In this document: positions 18,704-26,086 of the stretch, piece by piece
How positions within the stretch are numbered: position 1 is the first letter of the stretch
Layout of the letters: each line of letters opens with the position of its first letter
Assembly: GCA_025455395.1 (NCBI GenBank)
Contig: JALOMO010000004.1
Span: 1-48,514, forward strand
Length of the DNA stretch: 48,514 bases
Direction: 5' to 3'
Origin: Bacteroidales bacterium
GTDB lineage: Bacteria; Bacteroidota; Bacteroidia; Bacteroidales; VadinHA17
Position numbers and translations under genes: made by a program
Notes under the pieces: generated by a model
Seen by the model: the letters and a program-made list of their open reading frames with translations, nothing else
The model's database searches: none
What the model was told of the DNA's origin: nothing

Positions 18704-19696
18704 ATGAGAAAGTTTTTCGTTTTTATTTTAGTTATATCCCTTGTATTATTGAATATCTCCTGCGCCATGGATACCAATGAAGGAACAGCAATTATTGAAC
18801 AGTACGGTTACAGTAACTGTATTGAATTAAGAAACAATGAAGCAAGAGTTGTTCTTGAACCTAACATGGGAGGGAGGGTTATTGCTTACGAACTCGATGG
18901 AAGGAATGTTCTTTACCGCGACTCACTTCAGGATGGTGTTGTCTTCGAACCGGGGAAGGTCATTACTCATCCTGCCGGGGGAAGGTTTGATATCGGTCCT
19001 GAAAAAACCAGTCCTAAAAGACCTGCACTTTTTTTTGGCAAGTGGGAGGGAACCATTACCGGTGACCGGGAGGCAGAAATGGTTAGTCAGCAAGACACCT
19101 CTTCGGGTGTAATGCTGGTAAGGAGATTCAGGCTTGATGATAAGGGAAGCCGGCTGACCTGTACTCAGACTATCAAAAACATCAGCAGTGAGACCAAACG
19201 ATATTGTTACTGGAGCAGGACATTTGCAAAAGGGGGAGGGATTTCCCTCACCCCTCTCAATCATGACAGCAGATTTCCGAAGGGTTATATGATTTACGGT
19301 CCGGGCAACGTGATGGATTTTGTGCCTGCTGAAGAACCCAATATACGGGTACGCGAAGGTATACTGGAGATCATAGGCCCGCCCGAAAGACCTAAATTCG
19401 TAATGGATGTAGCAGAAGGGTGGCTGGCTTACATTACCCGCGACGGACAATTGTTCATCAAGACCTTTCCGGTCTATCCGGAGAGGGTATACGGTGAAAT
19501 GTCCGGAGCAAATGTCTCTGTATGGTATAATAAAGAGCAGATGTGCGAAATAGAGCCAATAGGGCCGATGGAGACTATCAGACCGGGGGAGGAGGTCTCG
19601 TTTACCGAGACCTGGCATCTCTTTGACTATGAATATCCTGAAGACAGACTACCTGACCTTGATGAGGTGAGGAAGATTATTGCCGGCTGCCTTTAA
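18704..19696 (+). CDS. lipoprotein with galactose-mutarotase-like (DUF4380-type) fold
   Basis: Exported 330-residue protein; the signal ends in LNISC, a lipoprotein-type site. The body is almost all beta. It starts with IELRNNEARVVLEPNMGGRVIAYELDGRNVLY, the typical opening of aldose-1-epimerase-superfamily sandwiches (a conserved GG-R turn), and later contains QTIKNISSETKRYCYWSRTFAKGG and FTETWHLFDY. DUF4380-type proteins share this pattern. It may be an epimerase, a lyase-like sandwich or a sugar-binding protein; no catalytic His/Glu pair could be assigned with confidence. It is the last gene of the plus-strand block and ends 5 nt from the end of the convergent minus-strand operon. Confidence 0.65.
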   Translation: MRKFFVFILVISLVLLNISCAMDTNEGTAIIEQYGYSNCIELRNNEARVVLEPNMGGRVIAYELDGRNVLYRDSLQDGVVFEPGKVITHPAGGRFDIGPEKTSPKRPALFFGKWEGTITGDREAEMVSQQDTSSGVMLVRRFRLDDKGSRLTCTQTIKNISSETKRYCYWSRTFAKGGGISLTPLNHDSRFPKGYMIYGPGNVMDFVPAEEPNIRVREGILEIIGPPERPKFVMDVAEGWLAYITRDGQLFIKTFPVYPERVYGEMSGANVSVWYNKEQMCEIEPIGPMETIRPGEEVSFTETWHLFDYEYPEDRLPDLDEVRKIIAGCL

Positions 19697-19701
19697 GACG
19701 A

Positions 19702-20661
19702 TCAGACCCGGTAAATCTCTTTATTTACATACTTCATCAGACTGTTGAAGTCCTCATTCCTCATCATCTCCAGCAGGCTGTTGTGATCAAGTGACTTTGC
19801 CAGGTTATAAGCGCCCAGGGTTATTTCCGAATGCCGGTTAAAGAATTCAACGACATCAAAAATCCTGGGCGAGGCATCAGTGGTAAAGTACTTATCATAA
19901 TTGCATTGCTGTGCCCAGAACATCAGTTCCACATAGTGGAGAAAGTGCCGGCTTGCACCCACAAGATCCCAGTCAGCTTTAGTGTCATTATCATTTGTGT
20001 GGATATAGGCATCAAATCCTGACTCATATATAGTTACAAGTGCCTGGGCCGGATTTTCCTGGCTCTGGAGCGAGTGACCCATATCGAGGGTCACCCCTGT
20101 TGCAGGGTTTCCAACTTCCTTCAGAAGCAGCAGTGCTTTGGCAGTAGAGTCGAGCTGGCAATGAACCCTTGTTTCAGAATATTTTGGTTCAATGAAAAGA
20201 GGTATTTCGGGAAGGTAATCTGCAGCTTCACCAATGGCATCAACCATGTAGTTCCATGCCTGACGATAATTGACCTGGAAAAGAATATCGTAACCGTCAC
20301 TCAGGGGGCAGCAGGTGACGTGAGGAGCACCGACCGCCCTTGCATAATCCTTTGCCTTTTTTATCATTGACACGGCCCTGTCGCGTATCCCTTTATCTGG
20401 CCGGGTGAGGGCTCCCGGGACCCATTCGGATTCTTTCTTAATATTGACATTTATTGCAGCAAAGCAGAGATTCATTTCATCCATCATCTGTTTCGTCTCC
20501 GCCGGATCCCCGGTCTCGTAAGGGAAGACCATTTCCACACCATCAAAGCCCTCTATCCTCGACACTATTTCAAGTTTTTCCCTTGTTGTGGCCGGTTTCT
20601 GGTACTCTGAGAAACGATCCTGAGTCTTGCCCAGGAATCCTATTATCACGCCTTGTTTCAT
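19702..20661 (-). CDS. sugar isomerase/epimerase, xylose-isomerase-like TIM barrel
   Basis: Cytoplasmic TIM-barrel protein of the sugar phosphate isomerase/epimerase (AP endonuclease 2-like) superfamily, 319 residues, no signal peptide. Metal-site residues are visible: Glu158 in LFIEPKYSE, Asp193 and His196 in VTLDMGHS, and HTNDND near 220. It would interconvert an aldose and ketose or an epimer pair. It is the last gene of the minus operon, 42 nt after DhaL, and differs clearly from the second TIM-barrel gene at 22848-23711, so two distinct isomerisation steps are implied. Rhamnose-, xylose- or apiose-type isomerases and 3-epimerases all share this fold; specificity is open. Confidence 0.8.
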   Translation of the reverse strand: MKQGVIIGFLGKTQDRFSEYQKPATTREKLEIVSRIEGFDGVEMVFPYETGDPAETKQMMDEMNLCFAAINVNIKKESEWVPGALTRPDKGIRDRAVSMIKKAKDYARAVGAPHVTCCPLSDGYDILFQVNYRQAWNYMVDAIGEAADYLPEIPLFIEPKYSETRVHCQLDSTAKALLLLKEVGNPATGVTLDMGHSLQSQENPAQALVTIYESGFDAYIHTNDNDTKADWDLVGASRHFLHYVELMFWAQQCNYDKYFTTDASPRIFDVVEFFNRHSEITLGAYNLAKSLDHNSLLEMMRNEDFNSLMKYVNKEIYRV

Positions 20662-20703
20662 AGTTTAGTTTACTAAGTGTACAAAAATCAGGTGAGTGAA
20701 ATA

Positions 20704-21342
20704 TTACAACAGCAACTTAATTGATGACGCCATTGATTCGAGAATAATGCAGCACGATGCGGCCCCTGCGTCTATAACGCCTCTTGAGCGTTCTCCCAGC
20801 CTGCTTGCCCTTCCGATCCTTGCCACCATATCTTTTGTGCTGTCTCTTCCACTTCGGGCAGCCTCAGTCATCATGTCAAGCGCTTCACTGAATGACCCGC
20901 CTTCATCCAGGGCTTTCCTGAATGCGTTGACAGCCGGGGAGAGGGTGTCGATAAGGGTTTTGTCCCCAGGTCTGGCAGAAGAGATTTTACCGAGCTCCTC
21001 CATTACTGCCTCAAGAGAGGCCAGGAAATCCTCCTTCCCGATCTCAGTCTTACCCTCATACGATCGTGCAAGAGCACTGAAGAATTTGCCATACAGAGGA
21101 CCCATTGAACCCCCTATCTTCATCATAAGTATTTTTGAAAGGGTTCTGAATGAATGGGCCAGGTCTCCAGGCTCCCTGTCAAGAGCCTCACGGCACATGG
21201 TAAAACCCTTGTTCATATTAATGCCATGGTCACCATCACCAATGGCGCCATCAATATCGCTCAGGTATTGTTTTTCAGATTGAATAGCTATTATAAGCCT
21301 GTCCGCAACAATACTCCCTTCAGAGATCTTAAATGCCTGCAT
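20704..21342 (-). CDS. dhaL: dihydroxyacetone-kinase L subunit (DhaL domain)
   Basis: Nucleotide-binding subunit of a dihydroxyacetone-type kinase, 212 residues, all-helical. The hallmark IDGAIGDGDHGINMNKGF (about residues 30-47) carries the Asp residues that hold the ADP/ATP-Mg. Further family marks are GSMGPLYGKFF and the C-terminal DAGAASCCIIL. It is separate from DhaK rather than fused. Free-standing DhaL is typical of PTS-dependent enzymes, yet no DhaM or other PTS gene is nearby, so a two-subunit ATP-dependent kinase is likely. The neighbouring isomerases suggest the phosphorylated ketose may not be dihydroxyacetone itself (an erythrulose-type sugar is an alternative). It starts 12 nt after the DhaK stop. 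Confidence 0.9.
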   Translation of the reverse strand: MQAFKISEGSIVADRLIIAIQSEKQYLSDIDGAIGDGDHGINMNKGFTMCREALDREPGDLAHSFRTLSKILMMKIGGSMGPLYGKFFSALARSYEGKTEIGKEDFLASLEAVMEELGKISSARPGDKTLIDTLSPAVNAFRKALDEGGSFSEALDMMTEAARSGRDSTKDMVARIGRASRLGERSRGVIDAGAASCCIILESMASSIKLLL

Positions 21343-21354
21343 TTCTTCAATTAA

Positions 21355-22362
21355 TTAGTGATGCCTGAACTGACGCAATCCGACTGAATCTGCCTCATAA
21401 TCCATACATGACTTAAGCTCAGCGTCAAGTTTCATGATTGTGAGTGTGGCTCCTGACATCTCAAGTGAAGTAAAGTAGTTTCCTACATAAGAAAGGTATA
21501 CTTTAATTCCCCGTTGATCAAGTATTTTTACGACGTCGTTATAGAGTATATAGAGCTCCATTATCGGGGTGGACCCCAATCCGGAAATCAGCACCACCAC
21601 TTCGTCATCTCGCTTAAAGGGCAGGTCAGGGATGATCTCATCAGTCATTCTGGCGGCAATGGCAGATGATTTCTCAATGTCACTGACAGCTATTCCGGGT
21701 TCACCATGGTGACCTATACCCACTTCCATCTTACCCTCTTCGATGGTGAAGTTGGGATGCCCCACTTCTGGTATGGTACAGGGACTTAAGCCGACACCCA
21801 TGCTTCGAGTGTTATTGATTGCTTTCTGCGCAGCAGCAGTCACCTCGTCGAGGTTACCACCCATTGCAGCCTTTGCCCCGCCAACTTTCCACATCAGTAT
21901 TTCTCCTGCCACGCCCCGGCGCTTACCGGGTTCTGATGCCGGAGCAGAAGGGACATCATCATTTGCCACTACTTTGGTTACCCTTATGCCGTCTTCTTCA
22001 GCCTGTTCCATAGCCATGGCTACATTCATGTTATCCCCGGCGTAGTTGCCGTACAGGATGGCCACACCATTGCCGGCATCGGCTGCTCTTACGGCATCGT
22101 AGAACATCTGGGCGGGAGGTGAGGAGAATATCTCTCCCACAGCCACTGCATCAACCATATTCTTTCCGATGTACCCAATAAAGGCAGGTTTGTGGCCTGA
22201 TCCGCCACCTGTAACAATTCCAACCTTGCCTTTTACAGGCGCATGAATGTATTTCAGTACTCTCTCATTATCCGTTTCAGCAACCAGATCAGAGTGGGCC
22301 CTGATGAAGCCTTTAAGCATCTCATCCACTACTTCATGTGGTTGATTGATAATCTTTTGCAT
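21355..22362 (-). CDS. dhaK: dihydroxyacetone-kinase K subunit (DhaK domain)
   Basis: Ketose-binding subunit of a dihydroxyacetone-type kinase, 335 residues. Key residues line up with E. coli DhaK with an offset of one: His57 in GGGSGHKP, Asp110 in NYAGDNMN and His219 in GHHGEPG, the His that forms the hemiaminal bond with the ketone. NDDVPSAP and the KRRGVAGEILMWK block also fit the family. Unusual points are Lys after GGGSGH, where Glu is usual, and Phe61, where the common form has His; both lie near the substrate pocket and hint at a substrate other than dihydroxyacetone. It is packed between DhaL (12 nt) and the RpiB-like gene (7 nt). Confidence 0.92.
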   Translation of the reverse strand: MQKIINQPHEVVDEMLKGFIRAHSDLVAETDNERVLKYIHAPVKGKVGIVTGGGSGHKPAFIGYIGKNMVDAVAVGEIFSSPPAQMFYDAVRAADAGNGVAILYGNYAGDNMNVAMAMEQAEEDGIRVTKVVANDDVPSAPASEPGKRRGVAGEILMWKVGGAKAAMGGNLDEVTAAAQKAINNTRSMGVGLSPCTIPEVGHPNFTIEEGKMEVGIGHHGEPGIAVSDIEKSSAIAARMTDEIIPDLPFKRDDEVVVLISGLGSTPIMELYILYNDVVKILDQRGIKVYLSYVGNYFTSLEMSGATLTIMKLDAELKSCMDYEADSVGLRQFRHH

Positions 22363-22369
22363 AGTATTA

Positions 22370-22843
22370 TTATTTTTCGGGGTGAAACGATTTCCTTTCC
22401 AGCATCCTCATCTGTTCTACTTTCGGCAATGACCCGCCCTTCTCAAATTCAGCATTAAGCCAGGCGCTGACGATTGTCTTTGCCAGTTCGGTCCCTATTA
22501 CCCTTGAGCCCATTGTAAGAATCTGGGCATCATTACTTTTTCTTAATCTTTCTGCAGAATAAACATCATGACATACCCCTGCATAAACGGTTTCGACCTT
22601 ATTGGCTATCATTGCCATTCCCAAACCGGTACCACAGATCAGAATCCCTCTGTCAAACTCTTTATTCTTTATTTTGAGAGCAAGATTATAACCTACTTCA
22701 GGGTATAATGCACCTGGGTGTTTACCTGCATAGTCAAGGTCGGTAACATCGACACCTGAATCCAGCATGTGCTTAATTAGAACTTTTTTAAGGCTGACAG
22801 CTATATCATCACTGTCAATTGTGACACGAATTTTCATGTTCAT
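22370..22843 (-). CDS. rpiB: RpiB/LacAB-family sugar-phosphate isomerase
   Basis: Aldose-ketose phosphate isomerase of the RpiB/LacAB family, 157 residues, cytoplasmic. The active-site strand ILICGTGLGMAMIANK carries Cys70, the expected proton-transfer Cys. CHDVYSAERLRKSNDAQ (His92) and MGSRVIG match the phosphate-binding and dimer parts. The N-terminal motif differs from normal RpiB: SDDIAVSLKK stands where CDHAGxxLK is usual, so the conserved His is replaced by Asp13. The family includes ribose-5-P, galactose-6-P, allose-6-P and D-erythrulose-4-P isomerases. Linkage to DhaK/DhaL and a TIM-barrel isomerase favours a tetrulose or similar phosphate. The start may be Met1 or Met3. Confidence 0.88.
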   Translation of the reverse strand: MNMKIRVTIDSDDIAVSLKKVLIKHMLDSGVDVTDLDYAGKHPGALYPEVGYNLALKIKNKEFDRGILICGTGLGMAMIANKVETVYAGVCHDVYSAERLRKSNDAQILTMGSRVIGTELAKTIVSAWLNAEFEKGGSLPKVEQMRMLERKSFHPEK

Positions 22844-22847
22844 TTTC

Positions 22848-23711
22848 TTATTTTGTTAACTCAGGCATAATCCGCTGCAGGTATGAGAGGCTTTCCCGGA
22901 CCCACAAATCCGGGTCCTCGACAAATCCTCCGCTTGCTTCACTTCCCATTTCGATACCGGCAACGCAGGGTTCGCCATATTTCATGCAGTTTTCCTCGAT
23001 ACCCAGTTCAATCAGTTTGTCAATGTATGCTTTAAAGTCAACCACACCTGTCCCCAGGATGCTGTTGGTATGTGCAAATGACTCTGTTTCACTGAGGTGG
23101 ACATGTAGGAGTCTGCTTTTAAGTTTTTCAAGTTGGGCAGGTACTTCCCTGGTTATTACCAGGTGACCGACATCAACGTTAGGATATACATTTGGCAACC
23201 CGATGTCTTCCACTGCCTTTGCCAGTTTGTAGGTGTTATTGCATATGAAATAGACATGGGGGTCAAGTTCAATTCCAACAAGCAGATTTCTTTCCAGGCA
23301 CCATTCGGCAAACCGTCTTATATTTTCAACCATATTGAGCCATGATTGTTCAGGAGAGACCCCCAGTTCATAAAGTCCTCCACCCCAGCATACAAGGAGC
23401 TGACGGCCGCCCAGTTCCATCTGGAAATCGGCGCATGTTTTCATATAGTCAAGAACTGCATCACGTTTCCTGTGGTCAGGGTGCGCTGTATCTTTGGTAG
23501 CGACAAGCAGCATCTGTGTCACTTGAAGATCATTCTCTCTGACAATGGTTAATGTTTCTTTTTTTTCTGCAGCGGACATTGTCTGAGGGTTACCTTTTCT
23601 GATGCCGGCATATTCAATATAACGAAATCCGAATTTTACGGCACTTGAGAGTGATTCCGCAGGCCCTCTTCCGCCAACCTCATATACAAGAGTATTTAAA
23701 GCAAGTTTCAT
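22848..23711 (-). CDS. sugar phosphate isomerase/epimerase, TIM barrel
   Basis: Cytoplasmic TIM-barrel isomerase/epimerase (xylose-isomerase-like/AP endonuclease 2-like), 287 residues. Candidate metal ligands are Glu148 in GIELDPH, Asp180 and His183 in NVDVGH, His205 in LLHVHLSE, and a Glu near 252 in AGIEMG. It starts 39 nt after the upstream exported-barrel gene and ends 4 nt before the RpiB-like gene. In characterised erythritol/threitol pathways an isomerase of this type and an RpiB homologue act after a Dha-type kinase, converting erythrulose phosphates to erythrose-4-phosphate; the arrangement here fits that logic. Hydroxypyruvate isomerase or a 3-epimerase activity remains possible. 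Confidence 0.82.
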   Translation of the reverse strand: MKLALNTLVYEVGGRGPAESLSSAVKFGFRYIEYAGIRKGNPQTMSAAEKKETLTIVRENDLQVTQMLLVATKDTAHPDHRKRDAVLDYMKTCADFQMELGGRQLLVCWGGGLYELGVSPEQSWLNMVENIRRFAEWCLERNLLVGIELDPHVYFICNNTYKLAKAVEDIGLPNVYPNVDVGHLVITREVPAQLEKLKSRLLHVHLSETESFAHTNSILGTGVVDFKAYIDKLIELGIEENCMKYGEPCVAGIEMGSEASGGFVEDPDLWVRESLSYLQRIMPELTK

Positions 23712-23750
23712 TTTTTTGTTGATTTTAACACTAAACTAATGAATTTGACC

Positions 23751-24779
23751 CTACCGTGTAAGATCATTTTGCCGGGAAGTCAAATGTGAATTCACAGGCA
23801 AGAGCGCAGTCGTGACCGGCAAATTCCAGACAAGTTCTGACTTAAGCATGAAATGGTCATCTGTCCGGTTCAAATACATCCCCCTTGTGACACCTGTGCC
23901 GGAAATTCCTTCCCATTTTCCTATACCGTCAATAAATTCGTATGACCCTGGTCCCTTATTATACCACCATATATGCAGCAACCACACTACATCTCCGTCC
24001 TGGTCAGTATCTTCAAGGAGCATTATGTCGCCCAATGTTTTTCCGTTAAGTTTGACCGTATTCCCGCGGTCAAAACAGGTGGCATTGTTTCGGGGGCTGA
24101 CTTTGCCGGGGTCAAGCATGCTCATCAGCACTCCCGACTGGGTGCTGAATTCAAGTGAGATGCCATTTGAGAGCTCCTTTGAGAGAAGGAACACATGCGG
24201 TCCGTGAAAGCTGAGGCACTGGTCGGAGTATTTATACTTCTCCTTACCCGGTATCTGATCAGAGTTCGGAGCGTTTACAGGATCAATTTCCCATTGGATA
24301 TTATACTCAGGCATGATGAAGCCATCTGCTCTTTCTGTGTGGCGACCGGTTATTCTCCCGGTTCCTTTTATACCTGCCCACTTGCCTGTTCCCTGAACCA
24401 GTTGAAAGGTTCCGGGTCCCCGGTTACCATCAGGGTAATGAAGTACACTCCAGTTGAGATCACCATCTTTATCGCAGGCTTCGAATATTACCACCTCTTT
24501 CAGTTCTTTCCCGGATGAGTCTGTCAATATTGACCCATGGGCAAAGAGTGTGGCATTGAACCATGGACTGACAGTGTTTTCAGTAATAATCACCCCATCC
24601 TGAGTAAATGCAGTTATAAATACATCAGGTTTGATTCTTTTTGTTTTTATCACCTTGCGTGGTCCTGTCATATAGTACCCCGAATCACTGTTTTGCTTCG
24701 GTTGTGCGCCAGCATCACCTGTTGAGCATATTATTGAGGTAACGGCGCAAATTATTGCAGCAATAGTCCTTTTATGCAT
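23751..24779 (-). CDS. exported protein with two tandem allene-oxide-cyclase-like barrel repeats
   Basis: Secreted or periplasmic protein, 342 residues, signal peptide about 1-26 ending in AGAQ. It is an internal duplication. Repeat 1 (about 52-164) and repeat 2 (about 207-319) share the order NAT-F, DKDGD/DQDGD followed by W, GPGTFQLVQGTGKW versus GPGSYEFIDGIGKW, GIKGTG versus GISGTG, and a closing strand ending in W. The GxGxWxGIxGTG pattern resembles the small lipocalin-like barrels of the allene oxide cyclase-like/DUF3224 group, which bind or act on small hydrophobic or sugar-like ligands. The function here is unknown. Its place between MFS transporter and isomerase genes (9 and 39 nt gaps) suggests it serves the imported compound, as a binding protein or an isomerase/cyclase. 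Confidence 0.65.
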   Translation of the reverse strand: MHKRTIAAIICAVTSIICSTGDAGAQPKQNSDSGYYMTGPRKVIKTKRIKPDVFITAFTQDGVIITENTVSPWFNATLFAHGSILTDSSGKELKEVVIFEACDKDGDLNWSVLHYPDGNRGPGTFQLVQGTGKWAGIKGTGRITGRHTERADGFIMPEYNIQWEIDPVNAPNSDQIPGKEKYKYSDQCLSFHGPHVFLLSKELSNGISLEFSTQSGVLMSMLDPGKVSPRNNATCFDRGNTVKLNGKTLGDIMLLEDTDQDGDVVWLLHIWWYNKGPGSYEFIDGIGKWEGISGTGVTRGMYLNRTDDHFMLKSELVWNLPVTTALLPVNSHLTSRQNDLTR

Positions 24780-24788
24780 AGCAGAGAT

Positions 24789-26060
24789 TTATTGGTTTGT
24801 TTGCGGTTCGAGGGTTTTGTCAGGCTTCATAAAGAACCAGGCTGCCACAGCAACAAGAGAGAGCCCGGCACAGATAAAGAAGAATGTCTCATGCCCTCCT
24901 GTCCATTTATACATATAAGGGAAGGCTATGATGGTTACGAAGGCACCAAGATTCCCGGCCATATTCATTGTCCCGGATACAGTTGCGGCATTCTCCCTGC
25001 CGATATCGATACAGAATGCCCATGAGGGGCTCAGGGTCATGTCGGCGCCGAATATGGCAAGAGAGAGGAATATGATCGAGACCTGGGGGCTCTCTGCAAA
25101 TGCCATCATCATCATTCCTGTTGCTGCCAGTACAAAACCGATCACTGCGGGTATCCGTCGTGAAAGAGCAAGAGGCAACTTGCGGTAGAGGTAATCTACC
25201 ATGATTCCAGAGAACCAGTTGCCGGCAGCACCTGCCAGAAGAGGAGCCATTGCGAAGAAACCGGCTTCAAGGCCGTCAAGGGCAAAGCGGTTCTTAAGAT
25301 ATGGGTACATCCAGGTAAGAGTGAAATAGAATGTAAAATTGCTGCAGATGTACTGCAACATCGTAAGCCACATGTTCCCTGACCCGATGATTGTTGAGAA
25401 TGAAAGTCTTCCTGCTGCAGTCTTGTCCTGCTGCTGCCTGTTGGAAATAATATACTCCTTTTCTTTTTCGCTTATAATTGATGATTCTTCGGGCCTGTTC
25501 CTGAAGAGCAGGTACCACAAAAAGGCAAAAATCACACCTGCCACTCCGAGAAGTGCAAATGTGTGCCTCCATCCGGTAAGAGATATTAACCACGCGATAA
25601 GAGGAAGGGCAAAAGCAGCCCCGATACGCGAACCGGAAAAGTTTATTCCCTGTACGATTCCTCTCTCTCTTACAGGAAACCAGGAGTATGTGACTTTAGC
25701 GAGGGCCGGGAATGCCCCTGCTTCACCCCCTCCGAAGACGAATCTGATGATGAGAAGAGAGGTGTAATTCCAGGCTGCTCCTGTCAAGGCGGTAAGAGCT
25801 GACCAGAAAGAGACAATCCAGGTAATAACGGCACGGGGGCCAAATTTATCAGCAAGCTTGCCGGAGGGAGTCTGAAAGAGTGCATATCCGAGGGTGAACA
25901 TTGCCATTATCCAGCCAAATTGTGTGGCAGAAAGGTTCAGATCTCCTGAAATATCGTCTTTAGCCACTGATATTACAGTTCTGTCGATATATAACAGTAC
26001 GGTGAGAAGGAATGATCCCAGCACAAGAAAAATCCTGAAGGGAAGTAGGGTCTTTTTCAT
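24789..26060 (-). CDS. MFS transporter, anion:cation symporter (ACS/hexuronate-type) family
   Basis: Inner-membrane carrier of 423 residues with about 12 hydrophobic helices. The N-terminal half shows ACS-family marks: LLYIDRTVISVAKDDI, TQFGWIMAMFTLGYALFQTPSGKLADKFGPR (loop 2-3 motif) and FGGGEAGAFPALAKVTYSWFPVRERG, which is very typical of hexuronate, galactonate and glucarate permeases. It would import an anionic sugar acid, in line with the two alpha-glucuronidase-like enzymes of the plus block, although neutral substrates are not excluded. It lies 26 nt after the GH27 gene and 9 nt before the duplicated barrel protein. Confidence 0.88.
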   Translation of the reverse strand: MKKTLLPFRIFLVLGSFLLTVLLYIDRTVISVAKDDISGDLNLSATQFGWIMAMFTLGYALFQTPSGKLADKFGPRAVITWIVSFWSALTALTGAAWNYTSLLIIRFVFGGGEAGAFPALAKVTYSWFPVRERGIVQGINFSGSRIGAAFALPLIAWLISLTGWRHTFALLGVAGVIFAFLWYLLFRNRPEESSIISEKEKEYIISNRQQQDKTAAGRLSFSTIIGSGNMWLTMLQYICSNFTFYFTLTWMYPYLKNRFALDGLEAGFFAMAPLLAGAAGNWFSGIMVDYLYRKLPLALSRRIPAVIGFVLAATGMMMMAFAESPQVSIIFLSLAIFGADMTLSPSWAFCIDIGRENAATVSGTMNMAGNLGAFVTIIAFPYMYKWTGGHETFFFICAGLSLVAVAAWFFMKPDKTLEPQTNQ

Positions 26061-26086
26061 ATTTGTTCCTGGTTCTTGGGTTGGGG

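Noticed and set aside
18923-19618. Long antisense frame of 231 codons
   Set aside because: It lies wholly inside the mutarotase-like gene on the opposite strand, shows no family motifs and is a shadow of that gene's codon pattern.
20696-21283. Plus-strand frame of 195 codons
   Set aside because: It is the complement of the DhaL gene, which has the DGDHG signature; no independent motif seen.
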